A model generated the notes under the pieces. It had not been told where the DNA came from, searched no databases, and saw only the letters and a program-made list of their open reading frames with translations. 64,000 nucleotides of DNA, taken from the NCBI GenBank assembly GCA_000433175.1, contig HF986622.1:23202-87201 (forward strand), in the 5' to 3' direction. The stretch comes from Prevotella sp. CAG:1058 (GTDB taxonomy: Bacteria > Bacteroidota > Bacteroidia > Bacteroidales > Bacteroidaceae). Shown piece by piece: positions 1-9,035 of this stretch (position 1 is its first letter; each line of letters starts with the position of its first letter). Made by a program: the position numbers and the translations under genes.

Positions 1-1553
1 ATAAATTCAGCTTTCTCGATCTTTGGCATTTGTGAACGGAATGCCGATGACAGATTGTCAGTCTGGTCGCTGTCAAGCTCGCTTTTCTTTGTATCTTCCT
101 TCACTATTATTCGGTCAATAATGTCGCTGTCGACACGCATGAAGCGGCTCTTCTCAAACTTTTGTTCGAACATTGATACTGTCGGAACGTCAAGTTGTCC
201 GTCAAACAGCAACACGCTGTAGCCTTTATCCTTTGCTGCTTCTATATAAGAATACTGGTCATCCTTATTGGTAGCATACAGATATATGAGTTGTCCGTCT
301 TTGTCCGTCTGGTTGTCCTTAATCAGCGTCTTGTATTCATCAAGAGTAAAATGTTTACCGTCTACATCTTTGAACAAAGCAAAATCCTTGGCTCTGTCAT
401 AGAAGTCTTCTTGTGAAAGCATCCCGTAATTTATGAATAACTTTAAGTCATCCCACTTGCTTTCATATTCCTGACGGTTATCTTTGAATATGCTGTTAAG
501 GCGGTCAGAAACCTTCTTTGTTATATAAGTTGAAATCTTTTTAACATCACCATCGCTTTGCAGGTAGCTTCTGCTTACATTTAATGGAATGTCTGGTGAA
601 TCAATTACACCGTGTAGAAGTGTGAGGAAGTCAGGTACGATACCTTCTACCTGGTCGGTTACGAATACCTGGTTGCAATATAGCTGTATTTTATTACGCT
701 GTAAATCTATATTCGACTTGATGCGCGGGAAATAAAGTATACCCGTAAGGTTGAAGGGATAGTCTACATTAAGGTGTATCCAGAAAAGTGGGTCATCCTG
801 CATCGGATAAAGTTCATGGTAGAATTTCTTATAGTCCTCGTCTTTAAGAGTACTAGGTGTCTTCGTCCACAGCGGCTCCACATCGTTTATAACATTGTCT
901 TCTGCTGTTTCCACTTGTTTCCCGTCTTTCCACTCGGTTTTTTTACCGAAAGCTACAGGAACGGGCATGAATTTGCAATATTTGTTGAGCAGGTTTTGTA
1001 TGCGGCTCTTTTCAAGGAATTCCTTGCAGTCGTCTGCAATATGTAGCACGATGTCTGAACCTCGGTCGGATTTTTCAGCATCGTCAATTTCAAATGATGG
1101 ACTTCCGTCGCAACTCCATTTTATGGCTTTAGCATCATCCTTGTAGCTCTTTGTTATTATTTCAACTTTGTCGCTGACCATGAATGAACTGTAAAAGCCT
1201 AAACCGAAATGGCCTATTATAGCATTGGCGTTGTCTTTATATTTGTTCAGGAAGTCATTGACTCCTGAAAACGCAATTTGGTTTATGTATTTGTCGATTT
1301 CCTCTTCAGTCATACCGATACCTCGGTCGCTGATTGTGAGAGTCTTGTTGTTCTCGTCTATTGTTACATGTACGGTCAGGTCTCCGAGTTCTCCCTTGAA
1401 TTCGCCCTTTTCTGCCAAGGTTTTCAGTTTCTGTGTAGCGTCTATGGCATTACTAACCATTTCACGTAAGAAAATCTCATGATCTGAATACAAGAACTTT
1501 TTAATAACGGGGAATATGTTCTCTGTAGTTACCCCTATATTGCCTTTTTGCAT
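1..1553 (-). CDS. htpG: Chaperone protein HtpG (Hsp90), 3' end cut by window edge
   Basis: ATP-dependent cytosolic Hsp90 chaperone that refolds client proteins under stress. The first 517 codons are present; the C-terminal dimerisation domain lies beyond the left edge. Reading from the ATG at 1553, the N-terminal GHKL ATPase domain shows the Mg-binding NAIDA motif near residues 35-39, DRGIGM near 76-81 and the ATP-lid glycines GHFGLGFYS. The middle domain contains the usual LYFPR segment and the L-N-VSRS stretch. The start is the first Met, followed by QKGNIGVTTENIFP, the normal Bacteroidetes N terminus. It is transcribed leftwards and separated from panD by a hairpin. No closely spaced promoter was seen. 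Confidence 0.96.
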   Translation of the reverse strand, partial: MQKGNIGVTTENIFPVIKKFLYSDHEIFLREMVSNAIDATQKLKTLAEKGEFKGELGDLTVHVTIDENNKTLTISDRGIGMTEEEIDKYINQIAFSGVNDFLNKYKDNANAIIGHFGLGFYSSFMVSDKVEIITKSYKDDAKAIKWSCDGSPSFEIDDAEKSDRGSDIVLHIADDCKEFLEKSRIQNLLNKYCKFMPVPVAFGKKTEWKDGKQVETAEDNVINDVEPLWTKTPSTLKDEDYKKFYHELYPMQDDPLFWIHLNVDYPFNLTGILYFPRIKSNIDLQRNKIQLYCNQVFVTDQVEGIVPDFLTLLHGVIDSPDIPLNVSRSYLQSDGDVKKISTYITKKVSDRLNSIFKDNRQEYESKWDDLKLFINYGMLSQEDFYDRAKDFALFKDVDGKHFTLDEYKTLIKDNQTDKDGQLIYLYATNKDDQYSYIEAAKDKGYSVLLFDGQLDVPTVSMFEQKFEKSRFMRVDSDIIDRIIVKEDTKKSELDSDQTDNLSSAFRSQMPKIEKAEF

Positions 1554-1827
1554 AGTTGTTTTATTTGTTTTGTTGTTATAGATTGCATAGCAAAATCCGT
1601 GCCAATTATATGCTTGTGCTCATGCTTGGTAATATAGAGATGCCTTGTAATAGATTGTATTTGTTTTCCCTAAACTTGATTCTTTCTCAAACTTGCTTCC
1701 ACGAGGTTGCATGTAAACAATGGTTTACTCTGCCTCTTGTTTGTGGAATAAGCGAAATGTTTAGAGCAGGAAGGTACAGGAGATATTATAAAAACAACAA
1801 AACTATTTTTGATAGAAAAAAACAGAT
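1554..1827. other. Intergenic region upstream of htpG, no gene seen
   Basis: This is the htpG upstream region. A plus-strand open frame (1556-1867) has no recognisable protein features and runs through the panD terminator, so it is not called. A weak -7-like element for the minus strand (CAAAACTA at 1798-1805, i.e. TAGTTTTG) has no -33 partner at the right spacing. Confidence 0.5.
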
Positions 1828-1877
1828 AAGAGGATGTTTGGGTAATAAGTTGGAAAAATTAACCTAAACATCCTCTT
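1828..1877 (-). terminator. Terminator downstream of panD
   Basis: AAGAGGATGTTTGGGT (1828-1843) pairs with ACCTAAACATCCTCTT (1862-1877), a 16-bp stem with one G-T pair. It lies 15 bp past the panD stop codon and is followed on the minus strand by a short pyrimidine run. Confidence 0.8.
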
Positions 1878-1891
1878 TAATATGGATATGT

Positions 1892-2236
1892 TTATTTGAT
1901 TTTATTGTGTTCGGGAAAAACGACAGTAGGGCAATACGTTTTAGCCTCTTCAAAATCCATCAGGGCATAAGCTATTATTATTACAGTATCGCCAACCTGG
2001 CATTTTCTTGCCGCGGCCCCGTTGAGGCAGATGCAACCGCTTCCACGTTCGCCTTTAATTATGTATGTCTCAAAACGTTCACCGTTGTTGTTGTTTACGA
2101 TTTGAACTTTTTCGCCTGCAATTAGGTTAGCAGCATCCATGAGGTCCTCGTCAATAGTGATGCTCCCCATGTAATTAAGATTTGCTTCCGTAACTTGGAC
2201 GCAATGCAGTTTACTTTTTAAAACTTCAATCAACAT
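1892..2236 (-). CDS. panD: Aspartate 1-decarboxylase proenzyme PanD
   Basis: Makes beta-alanine from L-aspartate for pantothenate and CoA synthesis. It is a pyruvoyl enzyme made by self-cleavage at a Gly-Ser bond. The 114-residue protein has the cleavage site at Gly24-Ser25 within YMGSITID, the essential Lys9 (KSKLH) and the [16 protein letters not shown] region that forms the barrel. The length is normal for the family. It follows panC on the same strand after 72 bp, forming a panC-panD unit; panB is about 9 kb away. Confidence 0.97.
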   Translation of the reverse strand: MLIEVLKSKLHCVQVTEANLNYMGSITIDEDLMDAANLIAGEKVQIVNNNNGERFETYIIKGERGSGCICLNGAAARKCQVGDTVIIIAYALMDFEEAKTYCPTVVFPEHNKIK

Positions 2237-2308
2237 ATTAATATTTGTTATTAAGCCGGCTTGTTGCCAAGAAAGCGTTTGATGTTATATGCAACCCGAG
2301 CTTGTAAA

Positions 2309-3160
2309 TTAACTCTTGTATTTTATATGGTCGATTAGTCTCACGGGCCTTTTACCACAATATACGGTAATACAACCAACGATGTATTCTGAGTCGTTCC
2401 AATCGCTGACCCTTTGGAGCGTGTTCCCGTCAACTATTTCAAAGTATTCGACCTCAAGACCGTTTACAGAGTTTATTTTCTCTACAACATAGTCGTGCGT
2501 TTCATTGATGTTGTGCTTTTTTGAGTATTCAATACTTTCCTTCAACGCTTTAAAAATGTTTGGAGCTATTTCACGTTCATCGGCTGACAGCAATGCATTA
2601 CGTGAAGAACGGGCCAATCCGTCTGTATCGCGGATGATTGGGCATTCTACGATTTTTACATTAAGGTTTAATGATCTTACCATAGCCTTAACAACTGCTA
2701 TCTGTTGCCAGTCTTTTTCTCCGAAATACGCCTTATCAGGACGGGTGATATAAAACAGTCTGCTGACAACTTGACATACTCCGTTGAAATGTCCGGGTCT
2801 GTGCGCTCCTTCCATTACAGTGGAAATTGGTGGAAACTCAAAATGGCGTGTGTCTGGAGTAGGGTACATTTCTTCAACCGCCGGCGTGAATACGTAATCG
2901 GCTCCAACTTCTTCAAGCAGTTTGCAGTCTGCCTCTATGTCTCTTGGATATGAACTTAAGTCTTTTGGATCGTTGAATTGTGTTGGGTTTACAAATACAG
3001 ACACAACTGTTACGTCGTTGTCCTTTACGCTCTTCTTTACTAAAGATGCATGTCCTTCATGTAAAGCACCCATAGTCGGTACCAAACCAACACTTTTCCC
3101 GTTTTTCCGGTCTTCGAATAATTTATTTTGAAGTTCTACTATTTTATGAAAAACCTGCAT
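2309..3160 (-). CDS. panC: Pantothenate synthetase (pantoate--beta-alanine ligase) PanC
   Basis: ATP-dependent ligation of pantoate and beta-alanine to pantothenate in the cytosol. The 283-residue protein starts with the Rossmann motif [11 protein letters not shown], whose HIGH-type histidines are His34 and His37. It continues with SVFVNPTQF, the FGEKDWQQ segment and the nucleotide-binding GLARSSRN loop that replaces KMSKS. The length is typical. It is the upstream gene of the panC-panD unit and is divergent from the glycogen-synthase-like gene across about 270 bp. Confidence 0.97.
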   Translation of the reverse strand: MQVFHKIVELQNKLFEDRKNGKSVGLVPTMGALHEGHASLVKKSVKDNDVTVVSVFVNPTQFNDPKDLSSYPRDIEADCKLLEEVGADYVFTPAVEEMYPTPDTRHFEFPPISTVMEGAHRPGHFNGVCQVVSRLFYITRPDKAYFGEKDWQQIAVVKAMVRSLNLNVKIVECPIIRDTDGLARSSRNALLSADEREIAPNIFKALKESIEYSKKHNINETHDYVVEKINSVNGLEVEYFEIVDGNTLQRVSDWNDSEYIVGCITVYCGKRPVRLIDHIKYKS

Positions 3161-3394
3161 AAGATATATTTTTAGGTTTAGCTATTTAATTTATTAATGA
3201 AAGATATTAAGTAGCTGTATCTATTTAAAAATAAGCAGCTTGCTTTATCTGTTTTGGTATGTCGATAACGTAAATTGCGTGCAAATTAACAACAAATTTC
3301 TTAAATAAAGAAGAAAATAAAAAAAAATATGCCTATTATAAGCTGCGATTGTCTAATAAACAAAAAAAAATAACTCTATTATAAACTTTTTTCG

Positions 3395-3402
3395 TACCTT
3401 TG
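3395..3402 (+). promoter_or_regulatory. -7 promoter element (TACCTTTG) for the glycogen-synthase-like gene
   Basis: Matches the Bacteroidetes -7 consensus TAnnTTTG; no good -33 TTTG lies 19-20 bp upstream. Transcription would begin near 3406, which leaves almost no leader for an ATG at 3412 and favours the in-frame ATG at 3430. Confidence 0.6.
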
Positions 3403-3429
3403 CATAAATAAATGAATACTTCTATTATA

Positions 3430-4239
3430 ATGGCAAAAAAGGTATTATTCATAAATCAAGAAATTTTTCCTTACGTCCCTGAAAGCGAAATGTCTCATTT
3501 GGGGCGCATCATCCCGCAAGTAATCCAGGAAAACGGTCATGAAATAAGGACATTTATGCCCAAATGGGGTAACATAAATGAAAGGCGTGGTCAATTGCAT
3601 GAAGTAATCAGGTTGTCGAGGATGATGCTTATTATTGACGAAACAGATCATCCACTGATAATAAAGGTCGCCTCTATACCCTCTACAAGAATACAAGTCT
3701 ATTTTATTGATAATGAAGATTATTTCACCAAACGCCTAATGGCCTTTGATGAGAATGGTGCAGAATATGATGACAATGGAGAGAGGGCTGTGTTTTTTGC
3801 ACGTGGCGTGCTTGAGACCGTTAAAAAATTAAGATGGGTTCCTGACATTATACATTGTCAGGGCTGGATGTGTTCTGTGATACCACTTTATATCAAAAAA
3901 GCATACCAAGACGAGCCGTCGTTTGCAAATACCAAAATCGTGACGTCCCTGTTCTCTGAAGAATTGCATGAGAATCTTGGTGCGAATTTCCGCCAAAGTA
4001 TAGAATTCCGTGATGTCAAGTCTGACATCTTGGATAATTATAATAAGGATTTTAGTTTCCTCGACTTGCAGAAATTAGCAATAGATTATTCTGACGGAAT
4101 CGTTAATGCTGGCAAAAATGTAAATCCCGAATTAATTAAATATGTAGAAGGGAAAAATATTCCTTTTATTGCAAATCCTGCAGATGAAGATATTTGCAAA
4201 ACATATGAAGACTTCTACGATAAAGTTTATGAAGGATAA
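3430..4239 (+). CDS. Short glycogen/starch synthase-like protein (GT5 domain only)
   Basis: Resembles the N-terminal GT5 domain of ADP-glucose glycogen synthase: KKVLFINQEIFPYVPESEM at the start, RTFMPKWG, YFIDNEDYF, ARGVLETVKKL and the DIIHCQGWM motif. It is about 269 residues, half the length of GlgA, and has no C-terminal GT1 domain. The ADP-glucose-binding Lys-x-Gly-Gly loop after the first strand is replaced by SEMSHLGR. Such short proteins next to panC/panD are common in Bacteroidetes, so this is not a local truncation. Catalytic activity on its own is doubtful. ATG 3430 is preferred over 3412 because of the promoter position. It may share a transcript with the DUF4270 gene 50 bp downstream. 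Confidence 0.85.
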   Translation: MAKKVLFINQEIFPYVPESEMSHLGRIIPQVIQENGHEIRTFMPKWGNINERRGQLHEVIRLSRMMLIIDETDHPLIIKVASIPSTRIQVYFIDNEDYFTKRLMAFDENGAEYDDNGERAVFFARGVLETVKKLRWVPDIIHCQGWMCSVIPLYIKKAYQDEPSFANTKIVTSLFSEELHENLGANFRQSIEFRDVKSDILDNYNKDFSFLDLQKLAIDYSDGIVNAGKNVNPELIKYVEGKNIPFIANPADEDICKTYEDFYDKVYEG

Positions 4240-4289
4240 ATTTGTATTGTATTCCTAATTTTTAGTCATAATATTTAAAGAATATTCAA

Positions 4290-5747
4290 ATGAAATTTAA
4301 TATTCTAGTACTCACCATTGCGTCAGTCTTGGTGATGCTTACGGCTTGTGATGATACAACAGATACGTTGGGAACATCTTTGACGGATGATATGGACATG
4401 CTGGAAGTTTCAACGGATACTTTTGAAGTTACATCATGTTCTTTTGTCGCAGATTCTGTATTATCACGTAATACGATTGGATATTTGGGCAAAATAAGAG
4501 ACCCTGAAACAGGGAATTACATAAAAGGTGATTTTATGGCCCAATTCGGTACGCTTGAGAATTATTATCTTCCGCAAAAAGATAGTATTGTAAGTGTAGA
4601 TGAAAATGGCGATGTGGTTGCAGATTCTTGCCATATCCGTTTGTTTTATACGACCTATTATGGTGATTCGTTAGCGACAATGAATTTGACTGCACATGAG
4701 ATGGCTAAGCCAATGGAAGAAAATGTCAAGTATTATTCTAACTTTGACCCGATGAAAGAAGGATTGGTTCGTCAAGATGGAATGAAAATCAACAAGACTT
4801 ATACGTTGGCTGATTTGAGTATTGATGAGTCTGAGCGTTGGGATGCCAGTACGTATACACCCAATATTAAGATAAACCTCAACAAGGAATATGTAGATAA
4901 AGACGGAGTCAAATATAATAATTTTGGCACGTATATTTTGCGTCAGTATTATAAGAATCCTGATAATTTCAGGAATTCGTATAATTTCATACATAATGTA
5001 TGTCCGGGATTCTATTTTGAGGTTAACGACGGTCTCGGCTCAATGGCTTACGTTACGGTCAGCCAGCTTAATGTTTATTTTAGGTACAATAACGATTCGA
5101 TATATGTTGGAACATCTTCTTTTGCTGGAACAGAGGAAGTGTTACAGACAACAAATATTGTGAATGACGACAATGCAATAAAGAATCTTGCCGAAGATAA
5201 TAGTTGCACTTATTTGAAAACTCCTTCCGGCATATTTACTGAAATAACGTTACCTGTTGACGATGTCAAGTATGGCCATGAGAACGATACTTTGAATACT
5301 GCGAAATTAACGCTTACCCGCATAAACAATAATAACCATGGGGAATATTCATTGGAAGCGCCGACTACGTTGCTGATGATACCGAAAGACAGTCTTTATA
5401 GTTTCTTTGAGAATGGTGATATTGTTGATTATCAGAAATCGTATGTCGCAAGTTATAATTCATCTTATAACAATTACGTTTTCAACAATATTTCCAGCCT
5501 GATAACATATATGTATAATATAAAGAAAGAAGGTCTGGCTGCAAATCCTAATTGGTTGTCGGAAGAGAAAAACAAGGATTGGAACAAGGTTTTGATAATC
5601 CCTGTATCAGTAGTCACTAACTCTTCCAGCCAGATTGTAAAGGTTACGCATGATATGAGCCTTACCAGTACAAAATTGGTTGGTGGACCGGATAATCAGA
5701 ACGGGCCAATTCAGTTGAGTGTTGTTTACAGTAAGTTTAATCATTAG
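4290..5747 (+). CDS. DUF4270 family lipoprotein
   Basis: A predicted secreted lipoprotein of 485 residues. The signal peptide ends in a lipobox (VMLTAC, Cys20) followed by Asp-Asp, so it should be anchored in the envelope. The GNYIKGDFMAQFGT region near residue 75 and the later all-beta, Asn/Tyr-rich sequence fit DUF4270, a Bacteroidetes family of unknown function usually found beside the glycogen-synthase-like gene, as here. No catalytic motif was recognised. Confidence 0.88.
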   Translation: MKFNILVLTIASVLVMLTACDDTTDTLGTSLTDDMDMLEVSTDTFEVTSCSFVADSVLSRNTIGYLGKIRDPETGNYIKGDFMAQFGTLENYYLPQKDSIVSVDENGDVVADSCHIRLFYTTYYGDSLATMNLTAHEMAKPMEENVKYYSNFDPMKEGLVRQDGMKINKTYTLADLSIDESERWDASTYTPNIKINLNKEYVDKDGVKYNNFGTYILRQYYKNPDNFRNSYNFIHNVCPGFYFEVNDGLGSMAYVTVSQLNVYFRYNNDSIYVGTSSFAGTEEVLQTTNIVNDDNAIKNLAEDNSCTYLKTPSGIFTEITLPVDDVKYGHENDTLNTAKLTLTRINNNNHGEYSLEAPTTLLMIPKDSLYSFFENGDIVDYQKSYVASYNSSYNNYVFNNISSLITYMYNIKKEGLAANPNWLSEEKNKDWNKVLIIPVSVVTNSSSQIVKVTHDMSLTSTKLVGGPDNQNGPIQLSVVYSKFNH

Positions 5748-5752
5748 TGATT

Positions 5753-5875
5753 ATGGCTGACAATTATCTGGAACGGCATCAGCTTGAATACGAGAAACGA
5801 AAGGCTGAATGGCTTCGTAAGAAGAAACATCTGCCTAAGATGAAATCTGGTGTAATAAAAAATAATCCGAAGTGA
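5753..5875 (+). CDS. 40-residue basic protein downstream of DUF4270
   Basis: An ORF of 40 codons begins 5 bp after the DUF4270 stop. The product starts MADNYLERHQLEYEKRKAEW and is highly charged, with Lys/Arg-rich segments (EKRKAEWLRKKKH) and probably one helix. Similar tiny proteins starting MADNYLE are widespread in Bacteroidetes and are sometimes mislabelled as dehydrogenase; I recognise that family but know no function. The tight spacing and the terminator right after it support expression in the DUF4270 transcript. Confidence 0.75.
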   Translation: MADNYLERHQLEYEKRKAEWLRKKKHLPKMKSGVIKNNPK

Positions 5876-5884
5876 TTTTAATAA

Positions 5885-5927
5885 GGGGGGTGTCAAATGT
5901 ACTTAGTATATTGACACACCTCTTTTT
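5885..5927 (+). terminator. Rho-independent terminator after DUF4270 operon
   Basis: GGGGGGTGTCAA (5885-5896) pairs with TTGACACACCTC (5911-5922), 11 of 12 positions, followed by TTTTT. It lies 10 bp past the 40-codon ORF. Confidence 0.85.
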
Positions 5928-5935
5928 ATGAAATA

Positions 5936-6232
5936 TACTTATGAGAAAAGCACAAGATGCAGACACTATCGGTCTTTGTAGAATGCAGCCATTAACAGAC
6001 CAAGGTTGTAATACGCGCTTGATTTGCTGATGGAGTTGAACAGTGGTCTTCTATTATTTGATAATGTTTTATTAGTATGGATTTAGTTGCACTTCATCTA
6101 AATGAATAATGAAAAATATTGACAAGGATTTTTTCCAATCTGTGAATTTGATATGTAATGAATGTTAAATGTTATCAGTGCATTAATTTATGCTGTTAAC
6201 ATTTGTTTGTACTTTGCGGTTCGAACAAAGTC
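5936..6232. other. Intergenic region, no supported gene
   Basis: AT-rich stretch between the DUF4270 terminator and a 22-bp-period repeat array. A short frame from 5940 (MRKAQDADTIGLC...) ends after 29 codons. It faintly resembles the N terminus of a GNAT acetyltransferase and could be a remnant, but too little is left to call a pseudogene. Confidence 0.4.
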
Positions 6233-6335
6233 AGAACATACGTTTTTGGTGCATAAAATTATGCTTTTTGAGTGGTAAACTACCTGTTTTTACTTCGTAA
6301 ACAGCCCACTTTTGCACCATAAGTGGGCTTGAAAT
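6233..6335. repeat. 22-bp-period palindromic array, locus 1 (5 units)
   Basis: Five 15-bp cores start at 6233, 6255, 6277, 6299 and 6321, exactly 22 bp apart: AGAACATACGTTTTT, AAAATTATGCTTTTT, AAACTACCTGTTTTT, AAACAGCCCACTTTT, AAGTGGGCTTGAAAT. The 7-bp linkers are GGTGCAT, GAGTGGT, ACTTCGT and GCACCAT. The fourth and fifth cores share an inverted 9-bp stem (AGCCCACTT/AAGTGGGCT). The array lies between converging genes. Confidence 0.8.
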
Positions 6336-6559
6336 ATGTTTTTGTTTGGGTCTATTTGTTACTCGGCACGCGTAATGTACTGAATGATAGTGACTTAACT
6401 TCAAAGCCCGATTTTAGCCGTTTTCATGATAATTTATGGACTCTTGAATAGCATCGCTATTCTGAGAGCGTTAAACGTTCGGCAGGAATCCGAATTATTT
6501 ACATTTTCATGTACACCTTTTCCCATTAACATGATTGGCATCTGTTAGCTGGTGTCGTG

Positions 6560-7057
6560 TCATTCGTAAAGCTCAATCTCGCCGTTGAATGATATTCTTT
6601 CGCGTTGCTGAGGCATGACATTGATTGACGCTTTGCCGTTGTCGAACACATCGATATAGAATTTATACATGTCTTCTTCGTTTTTTACACTAAACTCCAT
6701 GTGCATTTTGTCACGTTTAGGTTGCGTTATCTTATAGTCCTGGGTAACTCCGCTGAAGTTGAGGGCCTTTCCGCCACCGTAAGGTACGTTGTAGGCGCGC
6801 CCGAAGTAGGGCAGGTATGACACCACGCTGTCGCCTTTAACCCTGATGTTGAAGTCGGCTGTCAGTGTAACTGACATACCTCTCGTTGGATGGGCCGTTT
6901 GTATGTTTATCTTGAAATCGCGGTTGCATATCGCCTTGCTTATCAGCTCTGACTTCTCCAGCTTCTTTCTGTCATTCTGTTTCCTGTTCGTTGTAGCACA
7001 TGCAACGCATAATACTGTTACAATTATTATAAATAAAATCCTTTTCATATGTTTCAT
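6560..7057 (-). CDS. DUF4251 family lipoprotein
   Basis: A 165-residue predicted lipoprotein. The signal peptide MKHMKRILFIIIVTVLCVAC ends with a lipobox Cys20. The body has the DUF4251 signatures SVTLTADFNIRVKGDSVVSYLPYFGRAYN and a following Tyr/Gly segment, then beta-rich sequence to the end. The function is unknown; the family is common in Bacteroidetes. The start could also be Met4 (MKRILF). It is monocistronic between two large intergenic gaps. Confidence 0.88.
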   Translation of the reverse strand: MKHMKRILFIIIVTVLCVACATTNRKQNDRKKLEKSELISKAICNRDFKINIQTAHPTRGMSVTLTADFNIRVKGDSVVSYLPYFGRAYNVPYGGGKALNFSGVTQDYKITQPKRDKMHMEFSVKNEEDMYKFYIDVFDNGKASINVMPQQRERISFNGEIELYE

Positions 7058-7536
7058 TATAAATATATTCTTGGCCCTTGTTGTCCGTTCTCACGTATCG
7101 TGATTCCGGTCTTGAACTCATCTTACAAATTTAGCCAATTTCTCATTAAGGCGCCATCCCTCTAAATCTTTTTAAGATAAATTGAGTCTCATTGTCCTAA
7201 CAATCATTTAATGCTATTAAATTGATGAATGTTTTTGCGTAAAAATAATAATTATTATTATTCAATATTATTTTAATAATAATAATCAACCTTATTCTTG
7301 TATTTTGTAAATACCGATGAAGTGATGTACTAAAGTAGTTGGGTGGTAAAACATAGTATATTAAAAAGGCGTTTACTAACCGTCCGTTTTTTAATAGGGT
7401 ATAACTGGATTAAATTTTTAATGATAATGAGTTATATTATAAAAGACACTGTCCAAAATACTGTATCTTCTTATAAAATGCAAACAGGATTCAAGTGTAT
7501 AAAAGGAATTCACCCCAAATAAAATAATGAGATTAA
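7058..7536. other. AT-rich intergenic region
   Basis: No gene is seen. A minus-strand -7-like element (TAAATTTG, complement of 7126-7133) could drive the DUF4251 gene but lacks a -33 box. At 7244-7262 there is an (AAT)n/(ATT)n palindrome, with a second AAT-rich tract to about 7287. These are simple sequence without an origin-like arrangement. Confidence 0.5.
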
Positions 7537-7725
7537 TTATTTTCTATGTTTGCAATCGTTGTTTGTTGTTTTTATATCTTTTCCTTTTTTACATGCATCT
7601 TTAAGCGGACATCCTTCACATGCTCCACCTTTATTCTTCAAGGATTTATGTATGCGCCAAATTGAGTATGCTGACGAAATAGCAATAACCACAATGACAA
7701 TCATCAATTGCAATGTTTCGTCCAT
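7537..7725 (-). CDS. FeoB-associated Cys-rich membrane protein-like
   Basis: A 62-residue protein with one N-terminal membrane helix (about residues 7-25, LMIVIVVIAISSAYSIW). A Cys-rich cytoplasmic tail carries CEGCPLKDAC and a later Cys, the pattern of the FeoB-associated Cys-rich family thought to assist ferrous iron uptake. No feoA or feoB is in the window, so the iron role is by family only. It sits 28 bp downstream of ruvC on the same strand and may be cotranscribed. Confidence 0.75.
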   Translation of the reverse strand: MDETLQLMIVIVVIAISSAYSIWRIHKSLKNKGGACEGCPLKDACKKGKDIKTTNNDCKHRK

Positions 7726-7753
7726 ATAAATAAGCGTTATCAGTTAAATAGAA

Positions 7754-8320
7754 TTAAGCGCCGTTACCGCTGATTCTATTTTTATTTTTTATTGCAAAAT
7801 CTTTCCAACTATTGTACTGTTTCGTATGCTCAGGGGCATTAGCTTGCAGGAAATGGCAATAGGCTGCAGCCAAGGCGTCTGTTGCATCCATGAACTGGAC
7901 GTGCTCGTCTTCGTTAAGATTTAGCAAACGTTTGAGCATGCCTGCAACTTGCTGTTTTGATGCAAGACCCTGGCCAGTTATCGCCATTTTGATTTTTAAT
8001 GGTGCGTATTCGTGTATGGGTATATCGTGATGGATAGCTGCAGCGATGGCTACGCCTTGTGCTCTCCCTAATTTAAGCATGGATTGTATGTTTTTACCAA
8101 AGAATGGAGCTTCAATTGCCATTTCATCAGGTAAGAATTCTTCAATTAGGCTGGTTACTCTGTCAAAGATACGTCCAAGTCTTAAATATGGATCATGAAT
8201 CTTCCGCATGTCAATAACACCCATTGCCATCATGGAAGCCTTGTTGCCATTTACTTTCAATAAACCGTAGCCCATTATATTGGTTCCCGGGTCAATGCCC
8301 ATTATTATCTTTTCAGCCAT
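7754..8320 (-). CDS. ruvC: Crossover junction endodeoxyribonuclease RuvC
   Basis: Holliday-junction resolvase working with RuvAB in recombinational repair. The 188-residue protein has the RNase H-like fold motifs: Asp10 in GIDPGT, Glu70 in [10 protein letters not shown], and Asp145/Asp148 in [14 protein letters not shown], the four metal-binding acids of RuvC. The length is close to the family norm. Its start overlaps the upstream MBL gene by 8 bp, indicating translational coupling. Confidence 0.97.
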   Translation of the reverse strand: MAEKIIMGIDPGTNIMGYGLLKVNGNKASMMAMGVIDMRKIHDPYLRLGRIFDRVTSLIEEFLPDEMAIEAPFFGKNIQSMLKLGRAQGVAIAAAIHHDIPIHEYAPLKIKMAITGQGLASKQQVAGMLKRLLNLNEDEHVQFMDATDALAAAYCHFLQANAPEHTKQYNSWKDFAIKNKNRISGNGA

Positions 8321-8978
8321 TTCCCGTTCTTGCCACTTTTAAATATGGGTTTTGATATTCTTCAAATTCTAATGTCGTTTTTATTCCATGTCCTGAAAGT
8401 ATGGTTGTATCAGGCTGCAAAACATTAATTATTTTTTTAAGGCTACACATTAATGCGTCAAAATCGCCAAGTCCTAGATCTGTACGTCCAACGCTCATTC
8501 TGAACAGCGTGTCACCTGAAAATGCTACCGCTTCGTCTTCGCAATATAAAAAGACCGATCCGGGAGTGTGTCCTGGCGTATTGATTATATTAATACGATG
8601 TGTTCCGAATGTGACGGCATGTTCTTCATCAAGATATGAGCCGATTGCTGGAAAGTCGTTAGCATAATCCATTCCGGTAAAATTCTTTGCCTGTTGAGCC
8701 AAATTATCCATAAGGCATGCGTCAGCCTCACACACTTCAGGCTTTAAGCCATATTCTTCATAAATGAATTTATTTCCGAAATTATGGTCAACATGGCCGT
8801 GCGTACATAATAAATGCTTGGGGGTAAGGCCGTTATCTTTTATGTACCTGCTTATGGCTTCCTTTTCTTCGGGATACAATGCACCACAGTCAATAATGAC
8901 GCATTCTTTTGTTTCATCGTTTGCCACATAGCAATTTTCTTGAAACATGTTACATACAAATTTTTTTATATTTAGCAT
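8313..8978 (-). CDS. MBL-fold hydrolase, glyoxalase II-like
   Basis: A 221-residue metallo-beta-lactamase-fold hydrolase with the zinc motif [21 protein letters not shown] (third motif), FSGDTLF (bridging Asp) and LSGHG (last His). This is the arrangement of the GloB-like family, which hydrolyses thioesters such as S-lactoylglutathione. It is shorter than true glyoxalase II and lacks its C-terminal domain, so the substrate is unknown. It lies between rsmG and ruvC and overlaps ruvC by 8 bp. Confidence 0.9.
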   Translation of the reverse strand: MLNIKKFVCNMFQENCYVANDETKECVIIDCGALYPEEKEAISRYIKDNGLTPKHLLCTHGHVDHNFGNKFIYEEYGLKPEVCEADACLMDNLAQQAKNFTGMDYANDFPAIGSYLDEEHAVTFGTHRINIINTPGHTPGSVFLYCEDEAVAFSGDTLFRMSVGRTDLGLGDFDALMCSLKKIINVLQPDTTILSGHGIKTTLEFEEYQNPYLKVARTGNG

Positions 8979-9035
8979 GTCTGTTTATTCAAGATTGTTG
9001 TTTTACGTATTTCGCTATTGCTAATATTTCCCGTT

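Noticed and set aside
1556-1867. 103-codon plus-strand ORF between htpG and panD
   Set aside because: No domain-like sequence, begins in the htpG start region and reads through the panD terminator.
7244-7287. AAT-rich tract as a replication origin or binding site
   Set aside because: Only simple sequence; no DnaA-box cluster or replication gene nearby.
8313-8978. Bona fide glyoxalase II (gloB)
   Set aside because: Lacks the C-terminal substrate domain; only the MBL-fold hydrolase call is supported.
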